The notes under the pieces are model-generated. The model searched no databases. It was not told where the DNA came from and worked only from the letters and a program-made list of their open reading frames with translations. Positions 13,408 through 21,372 of a DNA stretch of 23,909 bases are shown piece after piece; positions within the stretch are counted from its first letter, which is position 1, and the number at the start of each line of letters is the position of its first letter. The translations under genes were made by a program, and so were the position numbers. This stretch comes from a virus, in the IMG/VR virus record IMGVR_UViG_3300042691_004196, positions 1 through 23,909 of that record. One strand, written 5' to 3'.

Positions 13408-13616
13408 GCACATTCGAAATAAAAACAACCGAAGTCACCATCAAGATGGATGGTTTGCACATCACCACGGTAACACTGCCGGATCACAAGCCGAATGAGA
13501 CAAGAGACCCAAACGAAGCCCAGATTGGCGACTTTCATATGAGCCTGTTCACGCTTGACGAGTGGGTGGAGTTTTCTGGTTTGATCGAAAAAGCAATTAG
13601 GGAGGTGACGAAATGA
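13404..13616 (+). CDS. hypothetical protein (70 aa)
   Basis: The ATG at 13404 lies in an ATGA with the upstream stop, which decides it over an in-frame ATG at 13284. Strand-rich N-terminus (FEIKTTEVTIKMDGLHITTVTLP), then a charged loop and a C-terminal helix (LDEWVEFSGLIEKAIREV). It ends in another ATGA overlap. No recognised family. The chain of such overlaps from 12487 onward argues that all are translated by re-initiation. Confidence 0.72.
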   Translation: MSTFEIKTTEVTIKMDGLHITTVTLPDHKPNETRDPNEAQIGDFHMSLFTLDEWVEFSGLIEKAIREVTK

Positions 13617-13897
13617 AACCCGTAGCGTGGATAAAGATACGCGAGTTGTCGTATATGAAAGCCGTAGCACAACACGGCAAAGACGACTGGCAAACTAACC
13701 TTGGTTTGAAGCCTCCTGCGTATCACGCCACCCGGCCTGATGACGAGGGCTTGTACACAGAGACGCAGGTGCAACGGATGATTGAGTTGCTTGAACGCTG
13801 CGAGAACGAGATGCGTTACGCGGGTTGGACAAAATACGAGGTTGACAACACTGCGCGTAATGGCGTGTACGAACAGGTCAAGGAGTTTTTGAAGTGA
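13613..13897 (+). CDS. hypothetical protein (94 aa)
   Basis: Starts in ATGA with the upstream stop. The sequence has a basic start (KPVAWIKIRELSYMKAV) and then two helices. The first holds LYTETQVQRMIELLERCENEM and the second VYEQVKEFLK. 'PDDEGLYTETQV' recalls phage proteins that are read as fragments of a 'PLYT' domain of unknown role. Not membrane-bound. It ends in a GTGA overlap with the next gene. Confidence 0.75.
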   Translation: MKPVAWIKIRELSYMKAVAQHGKDDWQTNLGLKPPAYHATRPDDEGLYTETQVQRMIELLERCENEMRYAGWTKYEVDNTARNGVYEQVKEFLK

Positions 13898-14112
13898 CCT
13901 GCACCTGCCACCCACAGTCGCCGTTCCGCTGGCGCAATGTTCCACGCCCATCGGTTTTTTCAAAGGACAACACCGCGCTACTATCTCGCCAAGCAACGGC
14001 TTATGTAGACTCTGAACGCGCTCGAAACCGCGACAGCGGCCACATCCCTGGCCTGACCACAAAAGAGCGTTTCCTTCAACCGCGCCGATTCGTTATCTTC
14101 TCAAAAGCATGA
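13894..14112 (+). CDS. basic hypothetical protein (72 aa)
   Basis: GTG start in a GTGA overlap, stop in an ATGA overlap. Arginine-rich (RARNRDSGHIPGLTTKERFLQPRRF) with two N-terminal cysteines. Little secondary structure can be guessed. No family recognised. Support comes only from the coupled start and stop, so it could be a spurious frame between two real genes, but then this stretch of the operon would lack a gene. Confidence 0.55.
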   Translation: MTCTCHPQSPFRWRNVPRPSVFSKDNTALLSRQATAYVDSERARNRDSGHIPGLTTKERFLQPRRFVIFSKA

Positions 14113-14285
14113 TCGACTACGCCTACCCCTGCATGATGGCCGAGAACGCCCTCAAAGACCTACACAACGCCGCCATCGAGGGGCGCTTAGAAGAGGCCAA
14201 GGAACACGCCCTGGAGGCGGTTACGCAAGCGCGGCTGACTTATCAGGCGCTGGTTGCTATGTCAGAACGTCAAGCGCGTGGTTGA
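14109..14285 (+). CDS. hypothetical protein, last rightward gene (58 aa)
   Basis: 58 aa from the ATG in ATGA at 14109-14112. It is almost entirely helical (CMMAENALKDLHNAAIEGRLEEAKEHALEAVTQARLTYQALVAM). The repeating heptad-like alanine/leucine pattern suggests a helical hairpin. Its 3' end overlaps the stop end of the convergent endolysin gene by 29 bp, so the early and late transcripts collide or are antisense here. Similar short helical phage proteins are uncharacterised. Confidence 0.72.
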   Translation: MIDYAYPCMMAENALKDLHNAAIEGRLEEAKEHALEAVTQARLTYQALVAMSERQARG

Positions 14286-14856
14286 TGTGCTTGATGCGGT
14301 CATCTAGACCAATCACACCGCCATTGATCTTCTTGGTCATGGCGGTGTAGTCTTTTGCGTCAGCCTCTTTGTTCAGGCTGCGCTTGTTCCAGTACCAGCC
14401 AGCCGTCATTGCAGCCCAGCGCGGAGCCAGAATCAGGTCTGGGGAGTGAATGAAGTCCTCCTGCAACGAGTCCGACGCCAGCATATAGTTATCTTTGCCG
14501 GTGAGCTGGATCAGACCTCTGCCGTGGTACAGCCAGCCATCCCCAGTTTCCTCGGTGCCGTTTCCCATCCTGCCACCATAGACGCGGTTGGCAATCTTCT
14601 CGGGGTTTCGGTGATAGGGCTGCGCGGTCTCCAACGTAGGGAAGCGGCTGGGCCAAGTCTTCATCAAGCCTTCTGCGGAGTAGTTCAGGTTCTCCTCTAG
14701 CGTCTTGAAATTCGCACTTTCATGGGCGCACTGCCCGATGAACGCAGCCTGCCGCGCTGGGGTGTTGATCTCGTAACGGTGGAAGACTTCTTCTAGCGGC
14801 TCAACCCAGTCAACGCTGATCTTGAGCTTGGTGAGGGTGTTGGCGAGGCTCATCAT
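14257..14856 (-). CDS. GH19-type endolysin
   Basis: 199 aa peptidoglycan-degrading endolysin of the chitinase-19/lysozyme-like fold. Seen: QAAFIGQCAHESANF (catalytic E46), ENLNYSAEGL (E55), then GDGWLYHGRGLIQLTGKDNY, all in the order of phage GH19 lysozymes. It has no signal peptide or N-terminal membrane anchor, so release through the adjacent holin is expected. It is a single catalytic domain of normal size and lacks a separate cell-wall-binding module, as is usual for Gram-negative hosts. Two ATGs in a row (14856 and 14853) overlap the holin stop. Last gene of the late operon. Confidence 0.92.
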   Translation of the reverse strand: MMSLANTLTKLKISVDWVEPLEEVFHRYEINTPARQAAFIGQCAHESANFKTLEENLNYSAEGLMKTWPSRFPTLETAQPYHRNPEKIANRVYGGRMGNGTEETGDGWLYHGRGLIQLTGKDNYMLASDSLQEDFIHSPDLILAPRWAAMTAGWYWNKRSLNKEADAKDYTAMTKKINGGVIGLDDRIKHINHALDVLT

Positions 14857-15350
14857 TTAATTGCCGGTGCTTTAGACAACATTTCCGTCTTGGCCTGGGA
14901 GCCAGCAGACGACCCAAAATAATAAGCAATGATGCCCGTCCAGGCGGTGGACAGAGAGCCAAGCATCATCAGGATCGTGGGGTTGTTGCCGTCCACCTTG
15001 CCGAACATCATCATCGCCAGGATACCGAAAAAGCCGACGGTGATAATGGCGGCGAGCGCTGGTGGCACGATAGAGCGGGTGGTGGCCTGCATCTCGCGAG
15101 CAGACTTGCGATCTTCTACTTCCAGCTTGGCGAAGTTAAGACCCAACTCTTGCGCTTGTTTTTGAAGCTCAATTTCTGCAACCTTGACCTGAGCAATTTG
15201 CTCTGCCGTCAGCTTGTTGTTGGAGATCATGTCCTGCACTTGGTCAGGTTCGACGCCGACAGCCTTGCTGATTGCTGAAACCGCCATGCCAGCCAGCGGC
15301 CCACCGAGCGCCGTGGCGATCGTGGGTGCAATTTGTTTGAGCCAATCCAT
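14853..15350 (-). CDS. 3TM holin (GTA-holin type)
   Basis: 165 aa. The N-terminus (MDWLKQIAPTIATALGGPLAGMA) and the central DRKSAR motif (80-85) are marks of the 'holin of 3 TMs' family first described in gene-transfer agents. Strong membrane segments are at about 94-117 and 124-146; the N-terminal LGGPLAGMAVSAISKAV is the weaker third. It would form the membrane lesion that releases the endolysin encoded next. Its start shares a base with the stop of the upstream membrane-protein gene and its stop overlaps the endolysin start, making a compact lysis cassette. Confidence 0.85.
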   Translation of the reverse strand: MDWLKQIAPTIATALGGPLAGMAVSAISKAVGVEPDQVQDMISNNKLTAEQIAQVKVAEIELQKQAQELGLNFAKLEVEDRKSAREMQATTRSIVPPALAAIITVGFFGILAMMMFGKVDGNNPTILMMLGSLSTAWTGIIAYYFGSSAGSQAKTEMLSKAPAIK

Positions 15351-15967
15351 TACTGTTTACTCCTTGAAAGCATGGTTGCCGCAATCTGCAAAAGCACGCG
15401 ATAGGCGTCGGGGTCTGGCGGCTCCTCTTTCCAGCCCACCGTGATCTGCCCGACCAGTTTACCCGGCTCGGGCGGGACTCCTACCCGGCACCCGTAGACC
15501 ATTCCCTTTTCGATATACCACAATCCAATTTCAGACTGCGCGGTTTTGTAGTGACCGCAAGGTATTTCCCCAGCCATCAGTGCCACGACATCACGGTTGT
15601 TAGATGCGTTAGAAGTAAACAACCCGACATCCAGCCCTTCGTGCGTCTTCTCGCGGCCCTGCTTGGTGTAGGCCCGGTGCAGCACGCGGGTGCCAAACAT
15701 TGGGTTGACCTTAAAAATCGCCACAACCGCAGCGTCTGTGTTTTTGAACAGATGCGCTGCTACATCCTCAACCCGGTCTTCAGCAATCGCTGGCAGCTTC
15801 TGCTGCTCCTTGTACGCCCCTAACAAAAACGCCTGGTTCTGCCAAACGAAATACCCGACGAACGCAAAGACCGCCATGAGCAAGATGGCAAACAGCTTGA
15901 ACGGAGAATCCACATACCCTAAGACCTTCTCAATCAGGCTGTTGTGGTTGATCTTCTCATCGCTCAC
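15350..15967 (-). CDS. single-pass membrane protein next to the lysis genes
   Basis: 205 aa from a GTG. A charged cytoplasmic start (SDEKINHNSLIEKVL) is followed by one membrane segment (KLFAILLMAVFAFVGYFVW, about 24-42) and a large soluble domain (about 50-205) that would face the periplasm. The soluble part has alternating helices and strands with a GAF/PAS-like look (AAVVAIFKVNPMFGTRVLHRAY, then GLWYIEKGMVYGCRVGVPPEPGK), but I cannot assign it. It lies between the last ejection-type gene and the holin. A spanin-like or lysis-timing (antiholin) role is possible by position. No lipobox, so not a two-component o-spanin. Confidence 0.75.
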   Translation of the reverse strand: MSDEKINHNSLIEKVLGYVDSPFKLFAILLMAVFAFVGYFVWQNQAFLLGAYKEQQKLPAIAEDRVEDVAAHLFKNTDAAVVAIFKVNPMFGTRVLHRAYTKQGREKTHEGLDVGLFTSNASNNRDVVALMAGEIPCGHYKTAQSEIGLWYIEKGMVYGCRVGVPPEPGKLVGQITVGWKEEPPDPDAYRVLLQIAATMLSRSKQ

Positions 15968-15969
15968 GG

Positions 15970-17694
15970 TCAGTACGTCTGCGCCCGGTTAATTTCTTCC
16001 GGCGACAGGATATCGCCCAACAAGCCCGGTGAAGCTACTGGAGCGGCAAGAGGCGCAACGGGAATACGCATATCGCGCAAAGTCAGCCCGGCTTGATAGC
16101 CAGGGGACGCCATGCGCCGCGCGGCCAGCGCGCCAGCAGCTTCGCCCGCAGCGCCGCCCAGCAAACCACCCATAACTGAGCCAGTCAAACCAAACTGCGA
16201 CCCGATCAAAGCGCCCGCGCCGCCGCCTACGCCAGAACGCGCCAAACGCGGTGTAGTGAAAAAGCCACTTGTAGCTTGCGTAGTAAACACGTCGGGGAAG
16301 TTACCGGCGATCTTGCCGAGCGCCGCGATGTCACCCGTCAGCGTATTGTCTTTGGCCGTTATGCGCCCTAACTTGCCGACATCCACCATGCCGGTGTTGA
16401 AGTCAGTCGCGCCTTCGTAGGCGTAGGTTTTGGCCATCTTCTGCCGCGCATCTCGGAAATTAGCCAACAGTTTCTTGTCGGTAATGTTGGCTTCGATCAG
16501 CGTCTCAAGTTTGGTGGCGATAGCCAATTGCGTATCCGCCAAATCAATTTGAGTCGGCGTAGCGTTGGGGTTCTTGTACGTACGTTGAGAGTCCGTACGC
16601 AAGCTCCGGATATTGTCCAGCACTTGACCGCCCGTCAAACCTTGTTGTGTCTTTTTGAGCGCATCGTCGATCAGTTTATTTGCGGCGGCGGCTGCGCGAT
16701 CTTTTCCAATCAGCGCTTGGCTAGGCCGCAAAGCGTCCAATTCACCAAGAATTGCGGCATCGGCTTTCATAACCGGAAGGCTACGCACTTCCGCATAGGG
16801 CGTTGCTATTTGAGTGCGAGCTTGCGAAAATGCGTCTTTGCCGCTCAAATCGGTTGTCAAAGGAAGATCCAATTCGTTGAGCGCAATCTCTCTGACGCGG
16901 CGCTTATTAACGCCAGCCAACACTTCAGGTCCGCGCGGCCCTGCCAAAGCCGAGGTCAATTTAGGGCCAAACGTGGGTTGGATATCCGCAGGGTTGAGCG
17001 CAATTTTCAACCGCTGTGCTTCAGCAGCAGCGTCGATTTGCGGTCCGCGTGCGTAGTCCTCTGCGGATAGCCGTTCACGCCGCGCTTGCAAAGCTGGCTC
17101 GAACGGCATCCGAAGCCCAATGCCAGCTTGTTCGACAATAGGCGCTGCCGCCCGCCCAGCCGCTTGCCCAACTTTTGGAGCAGCAATAGCGGCGCTACCA
17201 AGGTAGCTTTCAACGTCTTGAACGGGTAGACCCGTCTGTTCTGAAATCCACTTAGCGCCTTTTTGTACGTTCTGGCCAATGAAGTCCATTAACTGACGGC
17301 CAGCTTCGGTTTGGTACTCAGGGGTTCCTGACACGCCAAATGCTTTGCCAAACGGCTGATCAACGCGGCTCACCAATCGTTGCGTCATGGCTTGGGCTTC
17401 TTCAGGCGTGCGGCCAACCCGCGCCAAAGGGTAGCCAATCAGTTGTGCTGCCGCCGGGAGCACTCCGCCTACCGTCACATCCGCCAACGAGGCAGCACGG
17501 CGGCCAAACGAAGCTAGCGCGCCCGGCTCATCGCGAACTCCCATATTGGGAAGATCAATGCGCGTCGGCTGACTTTGTTGCTTCTCCGCATACGCGGCTT
17601 GTGCGGCTTGCCCAAGTTGTTCATCCGTAGCGCCTTCCGGCCCTTCAATCTCAAGAATGCTACCGTCAGGAGCTTGAACTTTGTAGACTGTCAT
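15970..17694 (-). CDS. internal virion / DNA ejection-type protein, 574 aa
   Basis: Large late protein, probably packaged in the capsid and injected ahead of DNA. The N-terminus (TVYKVQAPDGSILEIEGPEGATDEQL) is a short beta hairpin module seen in other phage ejection proteins. The centre is helix-rich with many alanine/glutamine runs. The C-terminus has a glycine-zipper stretch (GGGAGALIGSQFGLTGSVM, then GGLLGGAAGEAAGAL), able to enter a membrane. It follows two other proteins of similar make-up (17706-19172 and 19183-20223) and lies between tail and lysis genes, as internal virion proteins of podoviruses do. No lytic transglycosylase motif is seen. Class by composition and position. Confidence 0.72.
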   Translation of the reverse strand: MTVYKVQAPDGSILEIEGPEGATDEQLGQAAQAAYAEKQQSQPTRIDLPNMGVRDEPGALASFGRRAASLADVTVGGVLPAAAQLIGYPLARVGRTPEEAQAMTQRLVSRVDQPFGKAFGVSGTPEYQTEAGRQLMDFIGQNVQKGAKWISEQTGLPVQDVESYLGSAAIAAPKVGQAAGRAAAPIVEQAGIGLRMPFEPALQARRERLSAEDYARGPQIDAAAEAQRLKIALNPADIQPTFGPKLTSALAGPRGPEVLAGVNKRRVREIALNELDLPLTTDLSGKDAFSQARTQIATPYAEVRSLPVMKADAAILGELDALRPSQALIGKDRAAAAANKLIDDALKKTQQGLTGGQVLDNIRSLRTDSQRTYKNPNATPTQIDLADTQLAIATKLETLIEANITDKKLLANFRDARQKMAKTYAYEGATDFNTGMVDVGKLGRITAKDNTLTGDIAALGKIAGNFPDVFTTQATSGFFTTPRLARSGVGGGAGALIGSQFGLTGSVMGGLLGGAAGEAAGALAARRMASPGYQAGLTLRDMRIPVAPLAAPVASPGLLGDILSPEEINRAQTY

Positions 17695-17705
17695 GTGAGG
17701 AGCCT

Positions 17706-19172
17706 TTAAGGTAAGCGACGGAATCCGGAAGGCATACCGGGTGCGGTGGGGGCAGCAGGTGCGGCAGAAGTTGGGATTTGCGCCGCCGCACCGCCGCCCG
17801 CGTACTTCTTGAGTTCAGGCGAGTCGAACAGCGATTTGCCACCGTCACCTTCAATCCACGCATCTTCGGCGCCATCGTAAGATTTATTTTGCTTGAACCA
17901 ACCGGCGTAAAAGTTACGTTGCGCGATATCGCGCTTAAGTTGCGCTTTGGCGACATTTAACAAGAAACGGTTAGCTTCTTTGGTGTTGCCAAGTTGCGCG
18001 CCAGTTTGCGTGATGCGTTGCGCGTCGGCTTCCGTCTGCGGCCCCTTCTGTTCCAACTGACGTTGCAATACTGCGGCAGATGCGTTAGCCAAGAACGTCT
18101 GGGCGTCAGTAGCATATTTTTCCGCGTCTTTAACGCCAAGAGCGGCGAGTACGCGCGCGCCGGTAGCTTTAACCTCGGTTCCAAAACCAGTATCAAAACC
18201 TTTATCCAAAGTAGCGAGGTTAGATTCCAGAGCCGGAAGCGAACGCGCGGCTACCCCGGCTTGTTTCGAGATAGCGCCGTAATCTTCAACCAACATCTTA
18301 CCGCGCGCGCCCGCTTCGGCTTTCTCTTGCGTCTGAGTTATGGTGGGGGCGCCTGCTTTAGCGCGGCTAAGTGCTTTTTGTTCAGCTAGTGCATTGACTT
18401 TCGCTTTTTCATCAGGCGTTAGTTGAGCGTAGGGCTTATTAAATGGCGCTGCCTGCGCGATAGCCTCCCGATCTGTACCGACAGACGGCGCCGCCGCAGG
18501 CGCTTTAGCAATCAGTTCAGAAAATTTATCCCGGAATGCGGCGTTGTAGTCAGGTGTGCCGGGTGCGCCTTGAGTAGCCGCAAATGCACGCGCATTGGTC
18601 AACGCTTCAGTCGTTGGCTCTTTCTCTTTAGGTGGGCGCAACAAATCTAGTTCTGCTTGCAGGCCGCTTCGTTCTAGGTCGGTTAAATCAGGCGTTTGGA
18701 GCGCTCTAGTTATTTCACCCGCACGCATGGCTTTTGCAACGTCGCCCGTAGGGCCGCGTTCGCGTTTAGCGGTGGCTTCAGATGCGCGCGCCGCAGCCTC
18801 GCGTTGGCGCACCAACGCGCCACTTTCTTGCGCCTGCCGAATAACCGCGTCGAGTTGTAAAAGGCCCGCTGCGTCGTTGGATTGCCTTAGCGCTTCCCGC
18901 GCACGTTGGATTGATTCAGGATCGTTGTAATCAAGCTGGCTGGCAATCTGCTGCCGCGCCGTAATCCGCGCCAGTTCAGGGTCTTCACCACCCAGCGCAC
19001 GCCCGAGAGCGCCGCCGAGTTGGCCAGCCCCACGGTAGATGCCGTAGGTGGCCTGCGCCATAGGGTCAAGCTGTGCAAACTGGAGCGCTTGCCTATCCAA
19101 CAGCGCCGCTTGCTGGCGCTGATAAGCCTCGGGCGTTACGCCGAAAAGTGATTGGACGATGTCGGTTGCCAT
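17706..19172 (-). CDS. internal virion / DNA ejection-type protein, 488 aa
   Basis: 488 aa, long helical protein rich in Ala, Gln and Glu. N-terminal QRQQAALLDRQALQFAQLDP and RAREALRQSNDAAGLLQLDAV segments predict coiled coils. The C-terminal third (AQTFLANASAAVLQRQLEQKG, then NRFLLNVAKAQLKRDIAQRN) is a second helical domain; the last 35 residues are disordered and proline/alanine-rich. AAGGACT precedes the ATG. The middle one of three ejection-type genes, read just after the 346-aa gene with a 10-bp gap. Enzyme motifs are absent. The most likely role is scaffolding of the injected protein channel. Confidence 0.72.
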   Translation of the reverse strand: MATDIVQSLFGVTPEAYQRQQAALLDRQALQFAQLDPMAQATYGIYRGAGQLGGALGRALGGEDPELARITARQQIASQLDYNDPESIQRAREALRQSNDAAGLLQLDAVIRQAQESGALVRQREAAARASEATAKRERGPTGDVAKAMRAGEITRALQTPDLTDLERSGLQAELDLLRPPKEKEPTTEALTNARAFAATQGAPGTPDYNAAFRDKFSELIAKAPAAAPSVGTDREAIAQAAPFNKPYAQLTPDEKAKVNALAEQKALSRAKAGAPTITQTQEKAEAGARGKMLVEDYGAISKQAGVAARSLPALESNLATLDKGFDTGFGTEVKATGARVLAALGVKDAEKYATDAQTFLANASAAVLQRQLEQKGPQTEADAQRITQTGAQLGNTKEANRFLLNVAKAQLKRDIAQRNFYAGWFKQNKSYDGAEDAWIEGDGGKSLFDSPELKKYAGGGAAAQIPTSAAPAAPTAPGMPSGFRRLP

Positions 19173-19182
19173 GTTTTAGTCC

Positions 19183-20223
19183 TTAGAAACCAAGAGGAGC
19201 GCCAGTCATTGGATTGACGCCAGCACCGTATCCAGGCGTGGCGAACCCACCACCACCACCAAACATCTTACTCACCCCTTGTGCAAACATAGGATTCTGC
19301 GCGAGCCCTTGCAGCGCAGAGGCAAACGGATTGTAGGCATCTGCCGAGGCTTGCGAGCGAGCAGCGCCTGTAAGCCCTGTCAACTGTGCTTGCGCCGCAG
19401 CAGGACTCATCCCCCTCGCACCAATGTTGATGCCAACATTCAGCGGTTGCTGGGCCAAGTCTTCCAGACCCGTTGCGCCACCCAAGTACGCCTGATACGG
19501 AGCCAGAGCGCCGACTTGGCCACGGCCGTACAGGTCGTACAGTTGAGCGCCGGTGCTAAAGAGGCCCGTGCCAAAGGCCAACTGGCGCTGCCCTGCTTCT
19601 TGCGCCGATGCAGCCAGAGCGGCGTCCTGCTGGGCTAGAGCGTTGTAGTACGCCTCCAGTTCAGGATTGGCAGCGCTAAGACCCATACCGCCACCAGGAC
19701 GCAGCCCGGTGCCGCCAACTGCCAGACCGCCTCGACCTGACTGGAACAATTGATTCTGAATGCCAGCGTATTGCCGCTCACGGCTAGGGGCCAGTAAAGC
19801 CTGTTGGCTCGCCATGTACTTGGCGGCGACTTGCTCTGGCGTTTCGGCCAGATACTCTTGCCCCAGGCCGAAGAGGCTCGCGCCTGCGCCTGCCAGCGGG
19901 GCAAACCTGCCGGGGGCCATTTCAGCTTCTGTCAGTCCCTGGCCCGCCAAACCTAGCAAGCGCTCTTGCATCCCCCTAAACTCAGGTGCAAGTTGGTAGC
20001 TCGCGCCCGAAACGCGCCCTTCTGGGTCGTAGTCAAAAGCCGACTGACCAAAGCGCGTCGTGATGCCTACCGGGCGAAAGCGTGCTTCCTCGGCAGAGAT
20101 TCGTGCGGCGTCGCGCTGCGCGGCGGCTTGTGCTTCTGCGGCTTTTTGTGCGGAACGACCGCCCATCAAACCACCAACAAGTTGGGTGCCCCCAACAATT
20201 GCGCCAGTTACTGGATCAGGCAT
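19183..20223 (-). CDS. internal virion / DNA ejection-type protein, 346 aa
   Basis: 346 aa from the ATG at 20223, which has AAGGAG eight bases upstream; a TTG at 20229 is open but too close to the SD. N-terminus: glycine-rich hydrophobic patch (GAIVGGTQLVGGLMGGRSAQ), then a coiled coil (QKAAEAQAAAQRDAARISAEEA). The middle and C-terminus are rich in Ala, Gly and Gln with repeated GTG/LFGL-type turns, ending in a glycine-rich FGGGGGFATPGYGAG tail. Such proteins precede other ejection genes in podoviruses related to Bordetella phage BPP-1. It overlaps the upstream gene stop by 8 bp. Confidence 0.72.
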   Translation of the reverse strand: MPDPVTGAIVGGTQLVGGLMGGRSAQKAAEAQAAAQRDAARISAEEARFRPVGITTRFGQSAFDYDPEGRVSGASYQLAPEFRGMQERLLGLAGQGLTEAEMAPGRFAPLAGAGASLFGLGQEYLAETPEQVAAKYMASQQALLAPSRERQYAGIQNQLFQSGRGGLAVGGTGLRPGGGMGLSAANPELEAYYNALAQQDAALAASAQEAGQRQLAFGTGLFSTGAQLYDLYGRGQVGALAPYQAYLGGATGLEDLAQQPLNVGINIGARGMSPAAAQAQLTGLTGAARSQASADAYNPFASALQGLAQNPMFAQGVSKMFGGGGGFATPGYGAGVNPMTGAPLGF

Positions 20224-20662
20224 TTCCAAACTCCTTCAAATAATCTTCAAACTTCTCGCCATACAGCTCCATGACATAGCGCGAAAGGTCTTTAGCTTGT
20301 TTTGCTGAGTGGCAGAGAGTAACGGCCATCAACACAACGTCGTAGTATCCGGCTCGCCAGACAAATGATCTGGCATCTGCTTTCCCATCTCTTTCCGCTT
20401 GGTCAGAGGCTTGCCACTTCAACACCATTGTTGCCATAACAGGAAGCAGGCTGTTTGCATTGGCTTGCCAAAATGCGTTCTGATGCATCCCAACAAGAGA
20501 ATTCCAAATGACAACATCCAGGTCTTCTCGCTTGACTTCATCTCCATCAGCAACATCGTCAAAAACTTGTATGGCATCCCATACCATCAAAAGCCATTCA
20601 ATGGCTGGCGCAGGAAGGCCAAACCTAACAAAGTTTTCAACGAGCCAGTCTTTACTTTTCAC
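20216..20662 (-). CDS. all-helical protein with a DDVADGD motif, function unknown
   Basis: 148 aa from a GTG at 20662 (a GTG at 20677 is also open). The downstream GTG shares GTGA with the fibre stop and has GAAGAGGG just ahead. It is an all-helical protein with conserved-looking aromatic and acidic residues. IEWLLMVWDAIQVFDDVADGDEVKRED holds an aspartate-rich DDVADGD, followed by WNSLVGMHQNAFWQANANSLLP, MVLKWQASDQAE and FVWRAGYYDVVLM. I recall similar uncharacterised proteins in podophage structural regions. The acidic motif and helical fold recall metal-binding aspartates of isoprenoid synthases, but this is only a resemblance. Somewhat AT-richer than its neighbours. Confidence 0.78.
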   Translation of the reverse strand: MKSKDWLVENFVRFGLPAPAIEWLLMVWDAIQVFDDVADGDEVKREDLDVVIWNSLVGMHQNAFWQANANSLLPVMATMVLKWQASDQAERDGKADARSFVWRAGYYDVVLMAVTLCHSAKQAKDLSRYVMELYGEKFEDYLKEFGNA

Positions 20663-21372
20663 GAAACCCTCTTCCACATATAGACCGTGATGTACGGCTG
20701 ATAGTTGGCGTTGGTGCCGCTAGAACCTGCGCTTGCAGTTGTTCCAGAATATGTGTGATCATGAGAGCCAGCATTGTTTGTTAAATCAACAGCTCCGCTT
20801 CCTGTACCACTGTAATTTCCCTTTGTATAAGTAGCCCCCGTCCCAAAAATACCAATAGTTCCAATGGTTTCTTCGTGTTGGTGGTTTCCAATAGTAGAAG
20901 TAGTTCCGCTGAATGTGTGCGTGTGGGTCGGCAATGTCGCATCCGCAGAACCACCCGTTTCTTCAGCCGTATCAAACAACGCATTAGCGGCGTTAAATCC
21001 AACCGGCACGCGCCCTGCGCCAAATGCCGACCAAGTTCCAAAGCCAAGCAGCGTGCTGGGATTGGTGCTGTTGGTGGCATTGATGTAGATGGAGCCAACC
21101 GGATGCAGCGCCGCCATAGCGGCCTGCACAAATGCAGTAGTAGCTAGGCTTGTATCGTTGTCGCCAAAGGATTGCGTGACGCCAACAGCCCCGGAGGGAA
21201 GCGTAACGGTGCCTGTAAAAGTAGGCGAAGCCAGATCAGCCTTTGTCGCCACCGCAATAGCGATATTGGCAAACTCGGTGTTGATCTCCGTGCCCTTGAC
21301 GATCTTGAGCGGATCGCCAGATGACAGGTTATCCTTGGTCGCAAAGTTTGTGCTTTGAACGTAATCGCTCAC
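20659..21372 (-). CDS. tail-collar-domain fibre (receptor-binding candidate)
   Basis: 237 aa. The N-terminal 90 residues are a short adhesin-like or attachment region (KADLASPTFTGTVTLPSGAV, then SLATTAFVQAAMAAL, a common trimeric fibre repeat). Residues 90-135 (HPVGSIYINATNSTNPSTLLG, then TWSAFGAGRVPVG) are the phage tail-collar domain. The C-terminus has paired histidines (THTHTF, NHQHEE, SHDHTYS) able to bind metal as in long tail fibre tips, and ends NYQPYITVYMWKR, the usual collar-fibre end. Host recognition is the likely role. It shares ATGA with the nozzle stop and is read directly after it. Confidence 0.88.
   Translation of the reverse strand: MSDYVQSTNFATKDNLSSGDPLKIVKGTEINTEFANIAIAVATKADLASPTFTGTVTLPSGAVGVTQSFGDNDTSLATTAFVQAAMAALHPVGSIYINATNSTNPSTLLGFGTWSAFGAGRVPVGFNAANALFDTAEETGGSADATLPTHTHTFSGTTSTIGNHQHEETIGTIGIFGTGATYTKGNYSGTGSGAVDLTNNAGSHDHTYSGTTASAGSSGTNANYQPYITVYMWKRVS

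Noticed and set aside
15970-20223. Many long plus-strand open frames opposite the ejection-type genes
   Set aside because: They are antisense shadows produced by GC-rich, alanine-rich codons. They lack SD sites and protein-like composition, and the minus-strand genes form a gapless late operon.
20659-21372. Diversity-generating retroelement acting on the fibre, suggested by similarity of the late gene order to BPP-1-like phages
   Set aside because: No reverse transcriptase, template repeat or Avd-like gene is present, and the fibre C-terminus shows no second copy in the window.
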